From NCBI GenBank assembly GCA_903928445.1, contig CAIYRB010000084.1:1-64000 (forward strand): a DNA stretch of 64,000 bases, written 5' to 3'. The notes beneath the pieces were generated by a model. It saw only the letters and a program-made list of their open reading frames with translations. It did not search any database and had not been told where the DNA came from. Within the stretch, counting starts at the first letter, position 1. Each line of letters opens with the position of its first letter. Both the position numbers and the translations under genes were made by a program. Shown piece by piece: positions 17,919 through 26,671 of this stretch. Source of the DNA: an uncultured Pseudomonadota bacterium (GTDB taxonomy: Bacteria; Bdellovibrionota_B; Oligoflexia; Oligoflexales; CAIYRB01).

Positions 17919-17999
17919 AGCCTAGGTCCTCACGGCCTCCGCGCCGAGTCGTGGCATCCCTATCAACCCCACTAAGGGGCAAGATAAGAATGGAGGAAA

Positions 18000-18027
18000 A
18001 TAAGCAAGGCGGCAACTAAAGCCGCCT
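18000..18027 (-). terminator. probable rho-independent terminator of the phosphoesterase gene
   Basis: AGGCGGC and GCCGCCT (18007-18013/18021-18027) form a seven-pair stem with a seven-base loop. On the minus strand the stem is followed by TTGCTTATTTT, a broken T tract. It is 79 bp beyond the phosphoesterase stop and before the dikinase start. Confidence 0.5.
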
Positions 18028-18105
18028 CACGCAGGCATATTTGCCAAGCCTTGGGCCCTCCCGGCAGCGCTCGCTCATCCTGCATAAATGGCGTAATAGC
18101 CCGCT

Positions 18106-19494
18106 TTACCTGAAGCTTACGGTGCCCAGCGAGGCCGCCGTTTCGAGCCAATCAGCGGTGCGTGCCTCTCGGCTGCGGCCGTCGATGAGGTTGGCCGGGA
18201 TCTGGCCGCTGGCCAACATGGCTTCCAGTTCTGGCTGGCTACTAGCCGACGGGGAGGCAAGAAGCATGTCCAAGGGGTCCAATGTCACCACGGGAGCGCC
18301 AGGAGCTGGCTGCCGAGGCGCTCCGACGGCGGCGGGATCGATGCATGCAGATAAATTCGCGGTGCGGGCCATGCGGTTGGTCAGATTCGGCAGACCGTGA
18401 ACTGCGGCCAAGGTAGCTGCGACAGAAGAGTGCTCAAATTGCTCCGAACACACCGCACCGCGTCGCACCGTGGGGCCAATCACCAGAGCTGGAACCCGAA
18501 ACCCAAGCTGACGAAACTCTGGATCATCATCGCTGCAAGTGGGCGGTGGAACGTGATCATAGAAGCCGCCGTGTTCGTCATAGGTGACAACGAGGAGCGA
18601 ACGTTCCCACTGTGGACTCGCCGCCATGGCCTGATAGACGCTGCTGATAAGGGCTTGGCCAAGGTGGACGTTGTGGCTTGGGTGGTCGTCGTTAAGGCTA
18701 AAGTCCGGGTCGACGATGGCGAAGTTAGGTAGGCAGCCATTTTTTGCATCGTCAAAAAATTGGTTAAGCGAGGCCAGCGGATTGATGCCGGCCAGTAGCT
18801 TAACAAGGAAAGCCCCGGCGTAAAACGGAACGGCTCCTCCCACGTAGTTTTTTGCACTTTTCCCAAGCGGTGCTAGGGTTTCCCAAATGGTCGTCGGCGG
18901 CTTCAGATAGGGTCTATTGTTCTTTAAGCCAGCGGCATTGGTGGCATGGAGAACGGCGCGATTGGGCCAAGTCGGACCAAGCACCGAAGAGAACCAGCGG
19001 TCGCAGACTGTATAATGATCAGCAAGCCAATAAGTGACAGGCATGTCTTCACGTCGATAAAAGCCCATGGCTTCGCGTTCCCACAACCCGTTATGCGCCC
19101 GGACAAAGCCGTCGTTTTTTCCGCCGTTCCATTGGACGCGGCACTCCTCCCATTCATGTGGTGGATCGGACTGGACCAAGCAGCTTAAATGATACGATGG
19201 AACGTTCTGACCTAAGAGTGAGACATTGGATTCGCCACCGCGCAGAGCATCGATTCGAGTGGCGTTCGAATAGGTGGGATCGTTGCGAATCTCACCAAAG
19301 ACGTGGTCAAAGGATCGGTTTTCCATCATCAAAACGACGACTGTGTCGATCCCTTGAAACGCATTCAGACCAGTTGCGCCAAACCCCCTGGACGAGCCAA
19401 AACCCGCAGCAGCAAGCGCTAGGCCTGAGCCTAGGGTGATGGCTTGTCTACGATCTACCTGAGTTGGGGCAATCTCTTTTTTCGGATCCGTCAT
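18106..19494 (-). CDS. Tat-exported phosphoesterase (phospholipase C / acid phosphatase superfamily)
   Basis: 462 residues. The N-terminus has the twin-arginine motif DRRQAITLG and a hydrophobic Ala/Gly stretch, so export is folded through Tat. The phosphoesterase family (PF04185 type) is recognised from VVLMMENRSFDHVFGEI, CDRWFSSVLGPTWPNRAVLHA, NDDHPSHNVHLGQ and VTYDEHGGFYDHVPPPT, which carry the metal-binding and catalytic residues. Members cleave phospholipids or act as acid phosphatases. It lacks the C-terminal DUF domains of Pseudomonas PlcH, which suggests a shorter AcpA/PLC-like form. Cleavage of prey or host lipids is inference. It is monocistronic with a hairpin downstream. Confidence 0.85.
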   Translation of the reverse strand: MTDPKKEIAPTQVDRRQAITLGSGLALAAAGFGSSRGFGATGLNAFQGIDTVVVLMMENRSFDHVFGEIRNDPTYSNATRIDALRGGESNVSLLGQNVPSYHLSCLVQSDPPHEWEECRVQWNGGKNDGFVRAHNGLWEREAMGFYRREDMPVTYWLADHYTVCDRWFSSVLGPTWPNRAVLHATNAAGLKNNRPYLKPPTTIWETLAPLGKSAKNYVGGAVPFYAGAFLVKLLAGINPLASLNQFFDDAKNGCLPNFAIVDPDFSLNDDHPSHNVHLGQALISSVYQAMAASPQWERSLLVVTYDEHGGFYDHVPPPTCSDDDPEFRQLGFRVPALVIGPTVRRGAVCSEQFEHSSVAATLAAVHGLPNLTNRMARTANLSACIDPAAVGAPRQPAPGAPVVTLDPLDMLLASPSASSQPELEAMLASGQIPANLIDGRSREARTADWLETAASLGTVSFR

Positions 19495-19652
19495 AAAAAT
19501 GACCCCCGCGGGATGGCCGCTGCGACGTCCAGGAGGTGGCTGACTTGGGAGCCAGCTCCCCTGCAGCGCAAGCGAGAACTGCTCCCATTATGACGGACAA
19601 AACAAAAATATCGAATAAAGGCGCGAAAAAGATCAGGCGATTTTAATTCCGC

Positions 19653-20237
19653 TTAAGCCGAACGCGGATCAGTTGCCACAACTTCCGGAGCGGCGCGATG
19701 CCTATGGTGGAACTCCAACAGCTCGGGACTAAGATCTTCTGCTTTTAGAGAGCCGCGAAAAAGGCTCCAATCGAGCATGGTGTAAAGGGCAATCGCCGGG
19801 TAATCCCAGGTGGTAAAAAGCCCTTCGCTGGCTTGCTTACCAAGATATGCCAAAATGAGCTTCTGCCGTTCAGCGCCACGCATATAATAGGGGTTTGCCG
19901 CATCTACGGTATGGCCAAAGCGGACGTGCAGAAAATGCTGGATCAACTGATCTTGTAAGGTGTCGACGGCACTGACGGCATTTTCTTCGGACAACGAAAG
20001 AGCTCGCCGTTGATGGGTCCGCTGCAAGAAATTAAAGATGACTCTTGATTCCCATAAAGGTTGACCATCGATCAACAGCACTGGGATCCGCTTCAGCGGA
20101 TTGACGGCCGACAAGGTCGCGTCTTGCTCTGGATCCAAGTAGTTAACTTGGTTCAGTTCATAGGGGATACCCGTCATGTATAAGCGTAACCGTCTGACAT
20201 AGGGTGAGGTCAAGGAGCCGAGCAGCTGGTAGGGCAT
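19653..20237 (-). CDS. glutathione S-transferase family protein
   Basis: About 194 residues. The N-terminal thioredoxin-like domain reads QLLGSLTSPYVRRLRLYM, with Ser in the SPYVRR position typical of bacterial GSTs, then NPLKRIPVLLIDGQPLWESRVIFNFL (cis-Pro and glutathione-binding Glu-Ser). The C-terminal helical domain is present (DTLQDQLIQHFLHVRFG). It likely conjugates or reduces electrophiles. The ATG at 20237 is chosen because AGAGGA lies five bases upstream; a frame extension to 20264 is less likely. It is divergent from the exported-protein operon at 20545. Confidence 0.85.
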   Translation of the reverse strand: MPYQLLGSLTSPYVRRLRLYMTGIPYELNQVNYLDPEQDATLSAVNPLKRIPVLLIDGQPLWESRVIFNFLQRTHQRRALSLSEENAVSAVDTLQDQLIQHFLHVRFGHTVDAANPYYMRGAERQKLILAYLGKQASEGLFTTWDYPAIALYTMLDWSLFRGSLKAEDLSPELLEFHHRHRAAPEVVATDPRSA

Positions 20238-20304
20238 GTGTTCCTCTAAGTTGCGCCGTGACAAAAATAGCGAAGTCCATCGAATCCTATCATTGGACGA
20301 CTGT

Positions 20305-20357
20305 CGGTGACTCTTGTTAGTTGCGGCCTGTCGTTCCGATAAAGGCCAAAGTCACCG
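20305..20357. repeat. inverted repeat in the divergent GST / VWA-operon intergenic region
   Basis: CGGTGACT (20305-20312) and AGTCACCG (20350-20357) are perfect complements separated by 37 bases; inside, GGCC (20325-20328) and GGCC (20344-20347) can pair too. The structure could be an operator, a leader hairpin of the plus-strand operon, or a bidirectional structure. No T tract follows, so it is not a simple terminator. Confidence 0.4.
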
Positions 20358-20544
20358 GTCTAACTGGCTTTTGTCGGACCACGCTGTTAGTCACCCCGTT
20401 AGGCCGCTGAATATCAACGATAAGAGCCCATAATTTATACGAAAAAATAAAGCTCTCAAGCTTTCCATGGCGGCGCCGAAAGACCTTTTGTGTGAATGAA
20501 CGGCTGTGCCCCAGCGACGGCTCAAAGCTCCTTAGAGGTACCAT

Positions 20545-21696
20545 ATGAAATTAACTCGATTGAAGAGGGTCGTCAGTGGCGTTGCGCTTACCAGCCTTGT
20601 CGGTTGTGGTGCGGTGACCTCGCTGAAGCATAAAAAAGGTGGTGGCGACTCTGCAAGCGCTACCAAAGCCCCGTCGCCCGGAGGTGATGCGGCCCAGACT
20701 TCTGGTCCATCGCTGAGCCTCAAGTTGACTGCGAGCTATAAAGTCCGTCCCGTGGACGTACTGGTTGTGCGCGACGGTTCCAGCCACGGCCAGCCCATGG
20801 ACAGTCGCATCCAGTCGGCCTTGCCAGTCCTATCGGCCCGCCTCTGGAACCTGGCGACGACTGTAAGCACTTTGCATGTGGCGGTCCTTGATCACTACTT
20901 CGGACCGGATAACCAAGATCCAACCAAGCCCCAGATTAAAACCGCCAAGCCAATCATCGATCCGAATAGATCCGCCCAGGTGCTGTGGGCAGAAAGTACT
21001 TCGGCGGTAGATTTTTCGGCTGCAATGCTGGCGCGAGTAGATATAGCCGGAACCCGAGGCGGCAATGCAAGACCGGCATCGGTGCTCAAAGCGGCCTATG
21101 ATGAGTCAAGAACGCCCAACGGCGGTGACATGGGAAGCCTGATGCGCCCCGATGCATTTTGGTCGATCCTTTACATCGGCACCGAACTAAACCCGGATGA
21201 TCCCTTGGATCAGACAGATATCGCTTCAGCTCTGAAGGATCACACCGCCGGGTATCAAATATCGGCTTTAACCATCGACAAGGCGGGCTGCTCCTTTGCC
21301 GGCACTAATAAGCCGCAGCAAGCCAATGATAAAAACTTGCCGCAGCGCAACCTCGAGGTCAAATTACAAGAGATGACTAACGGTATCTTTGGTTCCGTCT
21401 GCGCTGAAACCTACAGCTTGTTTATGGATGATTTTGTCCAGAAGGGGACGGGCAGTCAATACTTCCCAGTGGACCTTCCATCAACAGTTCAGGCTTCATC
21501 GATCAAAATCTTCATGGCGGACGGATCGCCTGTGAAGGACTTCAGCTACGTGGCAGGAACGCGCCAAATCCAGGTATCGACGCTCATACCAAATGGACAA
21601 ACGTATACCATTCAGGCAAATGTGGATGCTACCTCGGCTCCAGTCATAAGCACCGATCCAGGCGATCCAGCGGTTCCCACAGCGATGCCTAAATAA
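20545..21696 (+). CDS. lipoprotein with von Willebrand factor A-like domain
   Basis: 383 residues. The signal ends in lipobox LVGC with Cys21, then a Ser/Gly/Ala linker. From about 67 the pattern RPVDVLVVRDGSSHGQPMDSRI is a degenerate VWA start; the MIDAS DxSxS appears as DGSS. ILYIGTELNPDDPLDQTDI fits a later VWA strand. C-terminal residues 300-375 (IKIFMADGSPVKDFSYVAGTRQIQV) resemble a small beta-sandwich. It probably mediates protein-protein contacts at the outer membrane. First gene of a four-gene operon: the next ATG is 17 bp after its stop. Confidence 0.75.
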   Translation: MKLTRLKRVVSGVALTSLVGCGAVTSLKHKKGGGDSASATKAPSPGGDAAQTSGPSLSLKLTASYKVRPVDVLVVRDGSSHGQPMDSRIQSALPVLSARLWNLATTVSTLHVAVLDHYFGPDNQDPTKPQIKTAKPIIDPNRSAQVLWAESTSAVDFSAAMLARVDIAGTRGGNARPASVLKAAYDESRTPNGGDMGSLMRPDAFWSILYIGTELNPDDPLDQTDIASALKDHTAGYQISALTIDKAGCSFAGTNKPQQANDKNLPQRNLEVKLQEMTNGIFGSVCAETYSLFMDDFVQKGTGSQYFPVDLPSTVQASSIKIFMADGSPVKDFSYVAGTRQIQVSTLIPNGQTYTIQANVDATSAPVISTDPGDPAVPTAMPK

Positions 21697-21713
21697 ACCT
21701 AGAGGAAAAAGTC

Positions 21714-23006
21714 ATGATTAAGCCCGGACCAATCTCCGCTTGTCTACCTATGGCTTGCATCCTAGTGCTTGGCGCCTGTGGGTCGCATAGCCCGGAACAT
21801 ATGCCTTGGCAGAAAAAAAGCTCCTCCGCAAAGGCCAATGCTGGGGCGTCAAACCAGGCCCAGACAACCTCGGGCGACGTGAAGGCTTTTGACTGTGCTA
21901 CGGAGAAGACCCCCTCTGAGTTCGTCACAACACTAACTCAAGATCTATTCCGCCGCGGCCCTACCAGCGACGAGCTGAAACGTACGAGCGATCCAGGATA
22001 TTCTCCAGAAAGCCTAGTCGACTGGGCTTTCACCCAGCCTGACTATGATACTGGGATCGCCTATTTTGTCTCAAACCTCCTGCGCCTGGAGCAAAATCTC
22101 GCCGTCGATCCCGCCAGTCGCGATACGGCCGACGCCGCTTTGCTTGCCGACCTCAAACAGGAGCCAGTCCTTTTAGTCCAGCGCAACCGCAATAAGTCCT
22201 GGCCGGCACTGTTTACCACGCAGGACTTCTTTTGCAGCGCGCGAACTGCTCCCTTGTACAGCTTTCCAGTCGACCCGAATATCTCTGGGTTTGTCGGCTG
22301 TAAGATGCCGGCAGAACGAGCCGGGATTCTCAGCCTTGTCAGCGTGCTGCGAGCCTTTCCGAGCGCCTATTATACGACCAACAACAATCGTCACCGAGTT
22401 GCATTGGCGCTTTATTTGGGCCAAGGATTGCAGCTGGCGGCAAAAACTGACGGTCCTGTTGGTGACGGACGCCCAGCCCCCCTAGCAAGCTGCGTGCCGG
22501 AAATCGACACTCGTGTGGCCAAAGGGGGTGCGATCTTTGGTACGGCTGCGGTACCGAAAATTGGACCTGTGTGCGCCAGCTGCCACACGCCTTACCTTGC
22601 CCCGCTAGAGCCCGCCTTCCTGCGCTTTGGCACGAAAGGTGAGCTGTTGCAGCTAGCCGATGTCGACAAATTTCCTAATGCGATGATTCAGGGAGTCGAT
22701 CGAAACACGCTGCGGGATATCATGCAATACGGCAACAAGTCCTGCTGGTCGCCAGAGGGTCAGGCTCAACCGGCACAAGAGTATACCGGGCTCCCAGGCT
22801 TAGGCCGGCTCATTGGCGGTTCGGATAAGCTGGCCAATGCCTTGGCGGTGCAGATTCAACAGAATCTTGTAAATAAGTCACCTGACAGCGCCACCTCAGA
22901 TGCGATTATGGCTAGTTATAGCGCTAACGGCGAATCACTGCAGGCAGCATTGCGCGGCTTCTTTCTTTCCGCACCGTATCAGTGTGCCCACAAAAACGGA
23001 GGGTAA
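21714..23006 (+). CDS. lipoprotein with one c-type heme motif
   Basis: 430 residues. The lipobox LGAC (Cys22) predicts acylation. Residues 65-130 (TPSEFVTTLTQDLFRRGPTSDEL) recall the helical N-terminal modules of planctomycete/delta-type cytochrome proteins (DUF1549/DUF1585 style), though this is only a resemblance. A single heme-attachment motif C287-ASC-H291 is followed by a plausible distal Met region (MIQGVDRNTLRDIM). It may be an electron carrier or a redox sensor at the envelope. Several extra Cys occur (in FFCSAR, VGCKM, ASCVPE, KSCWS). Two bases separate its stop from the next gene's ATG. Confidence 0.75.
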   Translation: MIKPGPISACLPMACILVLGACGSHSPEHMPWQKKSSSAKANAGASNQAQTTSGDVKAFDCATEKTPSEFVTTLTQDLFRRGPTSDELKRTSDPGYSPESLVDWAFTQPDYDTGIAYFVSNLLRLEQNLAVDPASRDTADAALLADLKQEPVLLVQRNRNKSWPALFTTQDFFCSARTAPLYSFPVDPNISGFVGCKMPAERAGILSLVSVLRAFPSAYYTTNNNRHRVALALYLGQGLQLAAKTDGPVGDGRPAPLASCVPEIDTRVAKGGAIFGTAAVPKIGPVCASCHTPYLAPLEPAFLRFGTKGELLQLADVDKFPNAMIQGVDRNTLRDIMQYGNKSCWSPEGQAQPAQEYTGLPGLGRLIGGSDKLANALAVQIQQNLVNKSPDSATSDAIMASYSANGESLQAALRGFFLSAPYQCAHKNGG

Positions 23007-23008
23007 TT

Positions 23009-23602
23009 ATGCAACACATCACCGGTTACCGCGGAGCAGCAATCATACTACTGTTCCTTTCTAATCAAGCATGCGGCCGCTTCGAGCACAAAAAAGGCCA
23101 GAGCCAGTCTCAAAATGCATCGGCCTCTAGTGCAAACCAAAGTGGCGCAACGGATGTAAGCAACTTAGAGGTATTGTCACCTGGAGCCCTCGCCAGCAAA
23201 ATCTATGCTGCCTTTGGTCCAGGCATGACCCAGACTACCCAGGGCAAGAACCAGGTCGACTACTTATTACTAAACCAGTCCAACTTTGTTGGCTCAGTCA
23301 GCAACGACCCAAGCAACCGCTATGCTTCTTCATTTAGCATCGGCTACTTCATGGCACTAGCTGGACTCGCGCAAGTGGTCGGCGACAATTACAATGCCGC
23401 GCTTGGGCAACATGCGCGGATCAATGACTGCCGCCAGCAAGATGGCGCTGCAGCCATCCTGGTGGCAATTGCCCCGACCATGACGGCCGCAGATGCAGGT
23501 TCGATCGCCGCCGCCCTCGTGACCGCCTGTACTGCTAGTCCTGCAGCTGCTGTTTCAGCGGTCGTGCAGAGCTATTCGACGGCATTGAAAAGCACGCTCT
23601 AA
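23009..23602 (+). CDS. small lipoprotein of the exported operon
   Basis: About 197 residues from ATG 23009, preceded by GGAGGG. The signal contains NQAC as a lipobox-like end (Cys near residue 22), then a Gln/Ser/Ala-rich linker and a helical region. DYLLLNQSNFVGSVSNDPSNRY and the Ala-rich C-terminus (SIAAALVTACTASPAAAV) match no family I know. It lies between the heme lipoprotein (two-base gap) and the Tat protein, so it is probably a structural partner. There is one internal Cys pair candidate (NDC, TAC). Confidence 0.7.
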   Translation: MQHITGYRGAAIILLFLSNQACGRFEHKKGQSQSQNASASSANQSGATDVSNLEVLSPGALASKIYAAFGPGMTQTTQGKNQVDYLLLNQSNFVGSVSNDPSNRYASSFSIGYFMALAGLAQVVGDNYNAALGQHARINDCRQQDGAAAILVAIAPTMTAADAGSIAAALVTACTASPAAAVSAVVQSYSTALKSTL

Positions 23603-23634
23603 TGATCCCGGCTTCGGCCAATTTTGGAGGATTT

Positions 23635-24969
23635 ATGTCGCAACAAACTTTTTCGCGTAGATCTCTGTTCGGGACAGCTGCCGCAGCCGTTGCTGTAGAG
23701 GCCGGAGCACGGCTATTTTGCGCGCCCTTAGCCCACACAGTGGGGATGGGTCGTTTACAGCGAGCCATTTTCGATGGCGATGGCCGAGCATTAGCTGATG
23801 ATGCCTTTACCGTAGCAAAAAACCCCATGTTTATATTGACCGTCCAAGCGAAATGGGAGAGCGCGGGCTGGCTAAATCGGCCAAACCCAAAGGCCAACGG
23901 CATCATTGGCAACCCCTTGGCCGACGTCTCCGCAGCCTATACTGGCTTTGGGCTAACCAAGATGTTTGGTGACTATTTAGCACCATTAAACGGTAATGTC
24001 GGAATGGCCATTATCCCGGTTAGCACCACCAGCGGCAACCATGTCTACGATGGCCTACGCGCGACGATGACCACCACTGGATGTTTGCCGGCCTACATCA
24101 ATACGGCCAAAGCCAGCCTGATGTCGCTGCACTTTTCAAGTGTTGGAACCGCGGATGGAGCGACCGCCTGCTTTGACAAGGGCGGCGTCCCATTAATCTC
24201 GTACCCGACTATCGACAGTGCCGTAAGCAGTTTACTCAATGCGCTTGGCCCCCTGCAGAACCTGCCAGCAGAGAGCCAGCACCTACTCTCGCTACTCAAT
24301 GACCGCGTGACAAAGGACGAGCGGTTTCGCAAAGGGCTAGAGGATTTAGCCGGGCGCTTGCATGCTGCGACGGATCCACTAAATAAGGCTCTCGGCGACG
24401 CTAAGTCAACACCGATGCAATTAACTGCCGCAACACAGCTTGACGAAGCAGTACTCGCAACAAATAACCCGCTGCTGCCGCAGATCTCTGCAGCCGGCGC
24501 ACTGATCGATCTCGGACTCATTCATGCGGCGACGCTATCGATTTCCAATAGCGATCCCAACGCCGGAGGAGACCATGCTGGGCGGGGCGGCAGTAACGTC
24601 GCTTATGGTGCGCGCAGCCCCAATGAAGTGAAGTCCTGTGTGGCCCAAGCCGTGGCGAAGATCTTCGCGCGCTACCCAAATGCTCTGGTCTCGATCACCT
24701 CGGACGGTGGCCGCAGCCCGGAAGGCGGCGACAGCGAGAACTATGAGGCGTTCATTTTTGGGCCAAGCAGCCTGATCAAAACGACCTTCGTTAACGCTGA
24801 CTCACGAAATGATTCTGCGGCCTTCGGCAGCAACCCGATGCCTGCGTCCCTTTCGGACGGCACCAGGCCCGCTCCCAATCAAGCGCATGTAATGGCCACG
24901 GTCGCCAAGGCGGCAGGGATCGATCTTGGTACGACCCCTTACATACCCGCTCTCCTGACCAACGGCTAA
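23635..24969 (+). CDS. Tat-exported protein, DUF1501-like
   Basis: About 444 residues from the ATG at 23635 (GGAGG upstream; a frame extension to 23602 overlaps the previous stop). The N-terminus FSRRSLFGTAAAAVAVEAGARL is a twin-arginine signal. The rest resembles exported DUF1501/sulfatase-superfamily-like proteins in having GDHAGRGGSN-type and TSDGGRSPEGGDSEN loops near the C-terminus and a final ATVAKAAGIDLG, but the match is weak. In other bacteria DUF1501 proteins pair with DUF1800 or cytochrome-type partners, which suits this operon. Function unknown. Confidence 0.7.
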   Translation: MSQQTFSRRSLFGTAAAAVAVEAGARLFCAPLAHTVGMGRLQRAIFDGDGRALADDAFTVAKNPMFILTVQAKWESAGWLNRPNPKANGIIGNPLADVSAAYTGFGLTKMFGDYLAPLNGNVGMAIIPVSTTSGNHVYDGLRATMTTTGCLPAYINTAKASLMSLHFSSVGTADGATACFDKGGVPLISYPTIDSAVSSLLNALGPLQNLPAESQHLLSLLNDRVTKDERFRKGLEDLAGRLHAATDPLNKALGDAKSTPMQLTAATQLDEAVLATNNPLLPQISAAGALIDLGLIHAATLSISNSDPNAGGDHAGRGGSNVAYGARSPNEVKSCVAQAVAKIFARYPNALVSITSDGGRSPEGGDSENYEAFIFGPSSLIKTTFVNADSRNDSAAFGSNPMPASLSDGTRPAPNQAHVMATVAKAAGIDLGTTPYIPALLTNG

Positions 24970-24997
24970 ACCCGTCTCCCTGGTGGTCGCTGCAGTG

Positions 24998-25744
24998 TTA
25001 GCGGCGGCGACCGCCGAACAGGCGCAACAAGCTGAAGAACAAGTTGACGAAGTTTAGGTACATCATCAACGCACCTGAGGTGGTGTACACCGAGAGGCTG
25101 CGTTCATCGATGCTACCCCGAGCTAGGCTGTACGCATTCTCCTTGAGACGCTGCGATTCGTAGGCAGTCAACCCAGAAAAGACCAGCACGCCAAGGAGGC
25201 CTGTGGTCAGGTTTAAGGTTTGGGTGAATGGACGCAGGAAGGGAACCATCCCGGAGACTGCGTAGAGGAGTGACAGTCCAATCGTCATCCATAGTCCTTG
25301 CAAACAGAACGTGCCGACGACACCCAGATTCCTTTTAGTGACATGACCAAACGCCGCCAGTCCGCCAAATGCTAAAGATGCGGCAACGAACACATTCATG
25401 ATACTTGCCGCGGTGTAGATCAACCCAACGTAGCCGACGGTCACTCCAGTGACCACCGTATAAAAGTAAAACAAGCCCTGCAGCTTGGCTGGGCTCGCCG
25501 TCTGCGCCATAGGGCGAAACATCATGACCGTGCCCATCTGCAGGATAAAGATCCCCCACATGACCATGGATCCTCCCGCCATGGCCACGTCTAGCATGAT
25601 CCCGGTCGTGACAAGTGTGTATGCGGTGAGGGCTGTCACCAGCACGCCGAGCATCATCTGCGTATATACGCCGCTGATATATTTGCTGGCGCGGACATCG
25701 ACGTCGTCGCGGACGCTGACTCGAAGGCTAGACGCGTTCTGCAT
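24998..25744 (-). CDS. Bax inhibitor-1 family membrane protein (YccA/YbhL-like)
   Basis: About 248 residues with seven hydrophobic segments. The BI-1/UPF0005 pattern is seen in YISGVYTQMMLGVLVTALTAY at the first helix, the TGVTVGYVGLIYTAASIMNVFVAASL region and the C-terminal YLNFVNLFFSLLRLFGGRRR. Family members are pH- or Ca2+-sensitive leak channels that interact with the FtsH system in E. coli. The ATG at 25744 has AAGGA six bases upstream; the frame also contains a TTG at 25750. Monocistronic. Confidence 0.9.
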   Translation of the reverse strand: MQNASSLRVSVRDDVDVRASKYISGVYTQMMLGVLVTALTAYTLVTTGIMLDVAMAGGSMVMWGIFILQMGTVMMFRPMAQTASPAKLQGLFYFYTVVTGVTVGYVGLIYTAASIMNVFVAASLAFGGLAAFGHVTKRNLGVVGTFCLQGLWMTIGLSLLYAVSGMVPFLRPFTQTLNLTTGLLGVLVFSGLTAYESQRLKENAYSLARGSIDERSLSVYTTSGALMMYLNFVNLFFSLLRLFGGRRR

Positions 25745-26051
25745 GATCAATCCTTTACATGGTATGGGGAACCGGGGTTAGGCGCTCGCCTCGGGCCAAC
25801 AACTGGCCCCCTGCAACTAGGCTTACCGTACACCGTTATATCATAAGTTGTATTCGGCGCCTGTCCAGTGTCGCAGCCACGGCCTCGGCCGGGAAAAAGG
25901 CCCCTATAATATCAGCGCCTTAATCACCCCGCCCGCATCCACCCCCCTGCCCCCAGACCCAACTCGCTGCAAGGTTCGCTGCTTCGATCATTTACCGAGG
26001 CGCCGGGATACTCCCTGGAGCTGACGAGGCTCAACAAGCGCTACCGAGGAC
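25745..26051. other. intergenic region without a gene
   Basis: About 300 bp between two minus-strand genes. It contains an AT-rich patch (CTATAATATC near 25911-25920) in plus orientation that resembles a -10, and a C-rich run near 25926-25960. I see no ORF, RNA gene or clear terminator. Confidence 0.4.
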
Positions 26052-26558
26052 CTATAGCTTTTTGCAAAATACGCATTTATCGTCGCCCATTGCATAGTAG
26101 TCGGGGATGCAGGCAACGAGTTGATAGCCCCGACCGAGGTAGAAATTCCGAGCAGTGGTAAAGTCTGGTTTGGCCGAAGTCTCTATCAGGATCTGGCGCG
26201 CCCTACTCGCCCGAAGATCCGCCTCGGCGTATGCGATCAGGGCCGCGCCGATACCGGCTCCTTGGGCCGTCTTGGCCACCGCAATCCAATAGATATACCA
26301 GCTGCCATCGGTGATTGGCGCCGGACTATATTGGATAAAGCCCGAAACAGCCATCCTCCCCTGCTGATGTACGATCAGGCGATCGCCGGACAGAGGGTCG
26401 CACGCGGCAAAATCAAGCAACAACGAATCTAGCTCAGCGTCGTTGAACACCTTTGAACTTGCACAAAGGTCGACCATTGCCGCGTAGTCGTTCGGCTTAG
26501 CGGGACGCATTTGGGAGCGAACCGCAACTGCACCGCCATGAGTATCGGCAAGGTCCAT
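26052..26558 (-). CDS. GNAT family N-acetyltransferase
   Basis: 168 residues. The acetyl-CoA-binding motif A is IYWIAVAKTAQGAGIGAALIAYAEADLRA (Q-x-x-G-x-G/A), followed by ILIETSAKPDFTTARNFYLGRGYQLVACIPDYYAMGDDKCVF, which is the usual motif B with the conserved Tyr and a metal- or Cys-rich end. The acceptor is unknown; the ending resembles RimI/YhbS-like small-molecule transferases. No strong SD precedes the ATG; an internal start at MRPAKPNDY is possible. It sits alone between the BI-1 gene and rodA. Confidence 0.85.
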   Translation of the reverse strand: MDLADTHGGAVAVRSQMRPAKPNDYAAMVDLCASSKVFNDAELDSLLLDFAACDPLSGDRLIVHQQGRMAVSGFIQYSPAPITDGSWYIYWIAVAKTAQGAGIGAALIAYAEADLRASRARQILIETSAKPDFTTARNFYLGRGYQLVACIPDYYAMGDDKCVFCKKL

Positions 26559-26671
26559 GAATTCACCAAGGTTAAGGCAGCATAAGCCGCATGTTTAGCC
26601 AAACTGTTAGCCTACACTACACCCACCGAATTGGCCAGGGCGCCCGCAGGCAGACTGTGGGTGCACCTGCT

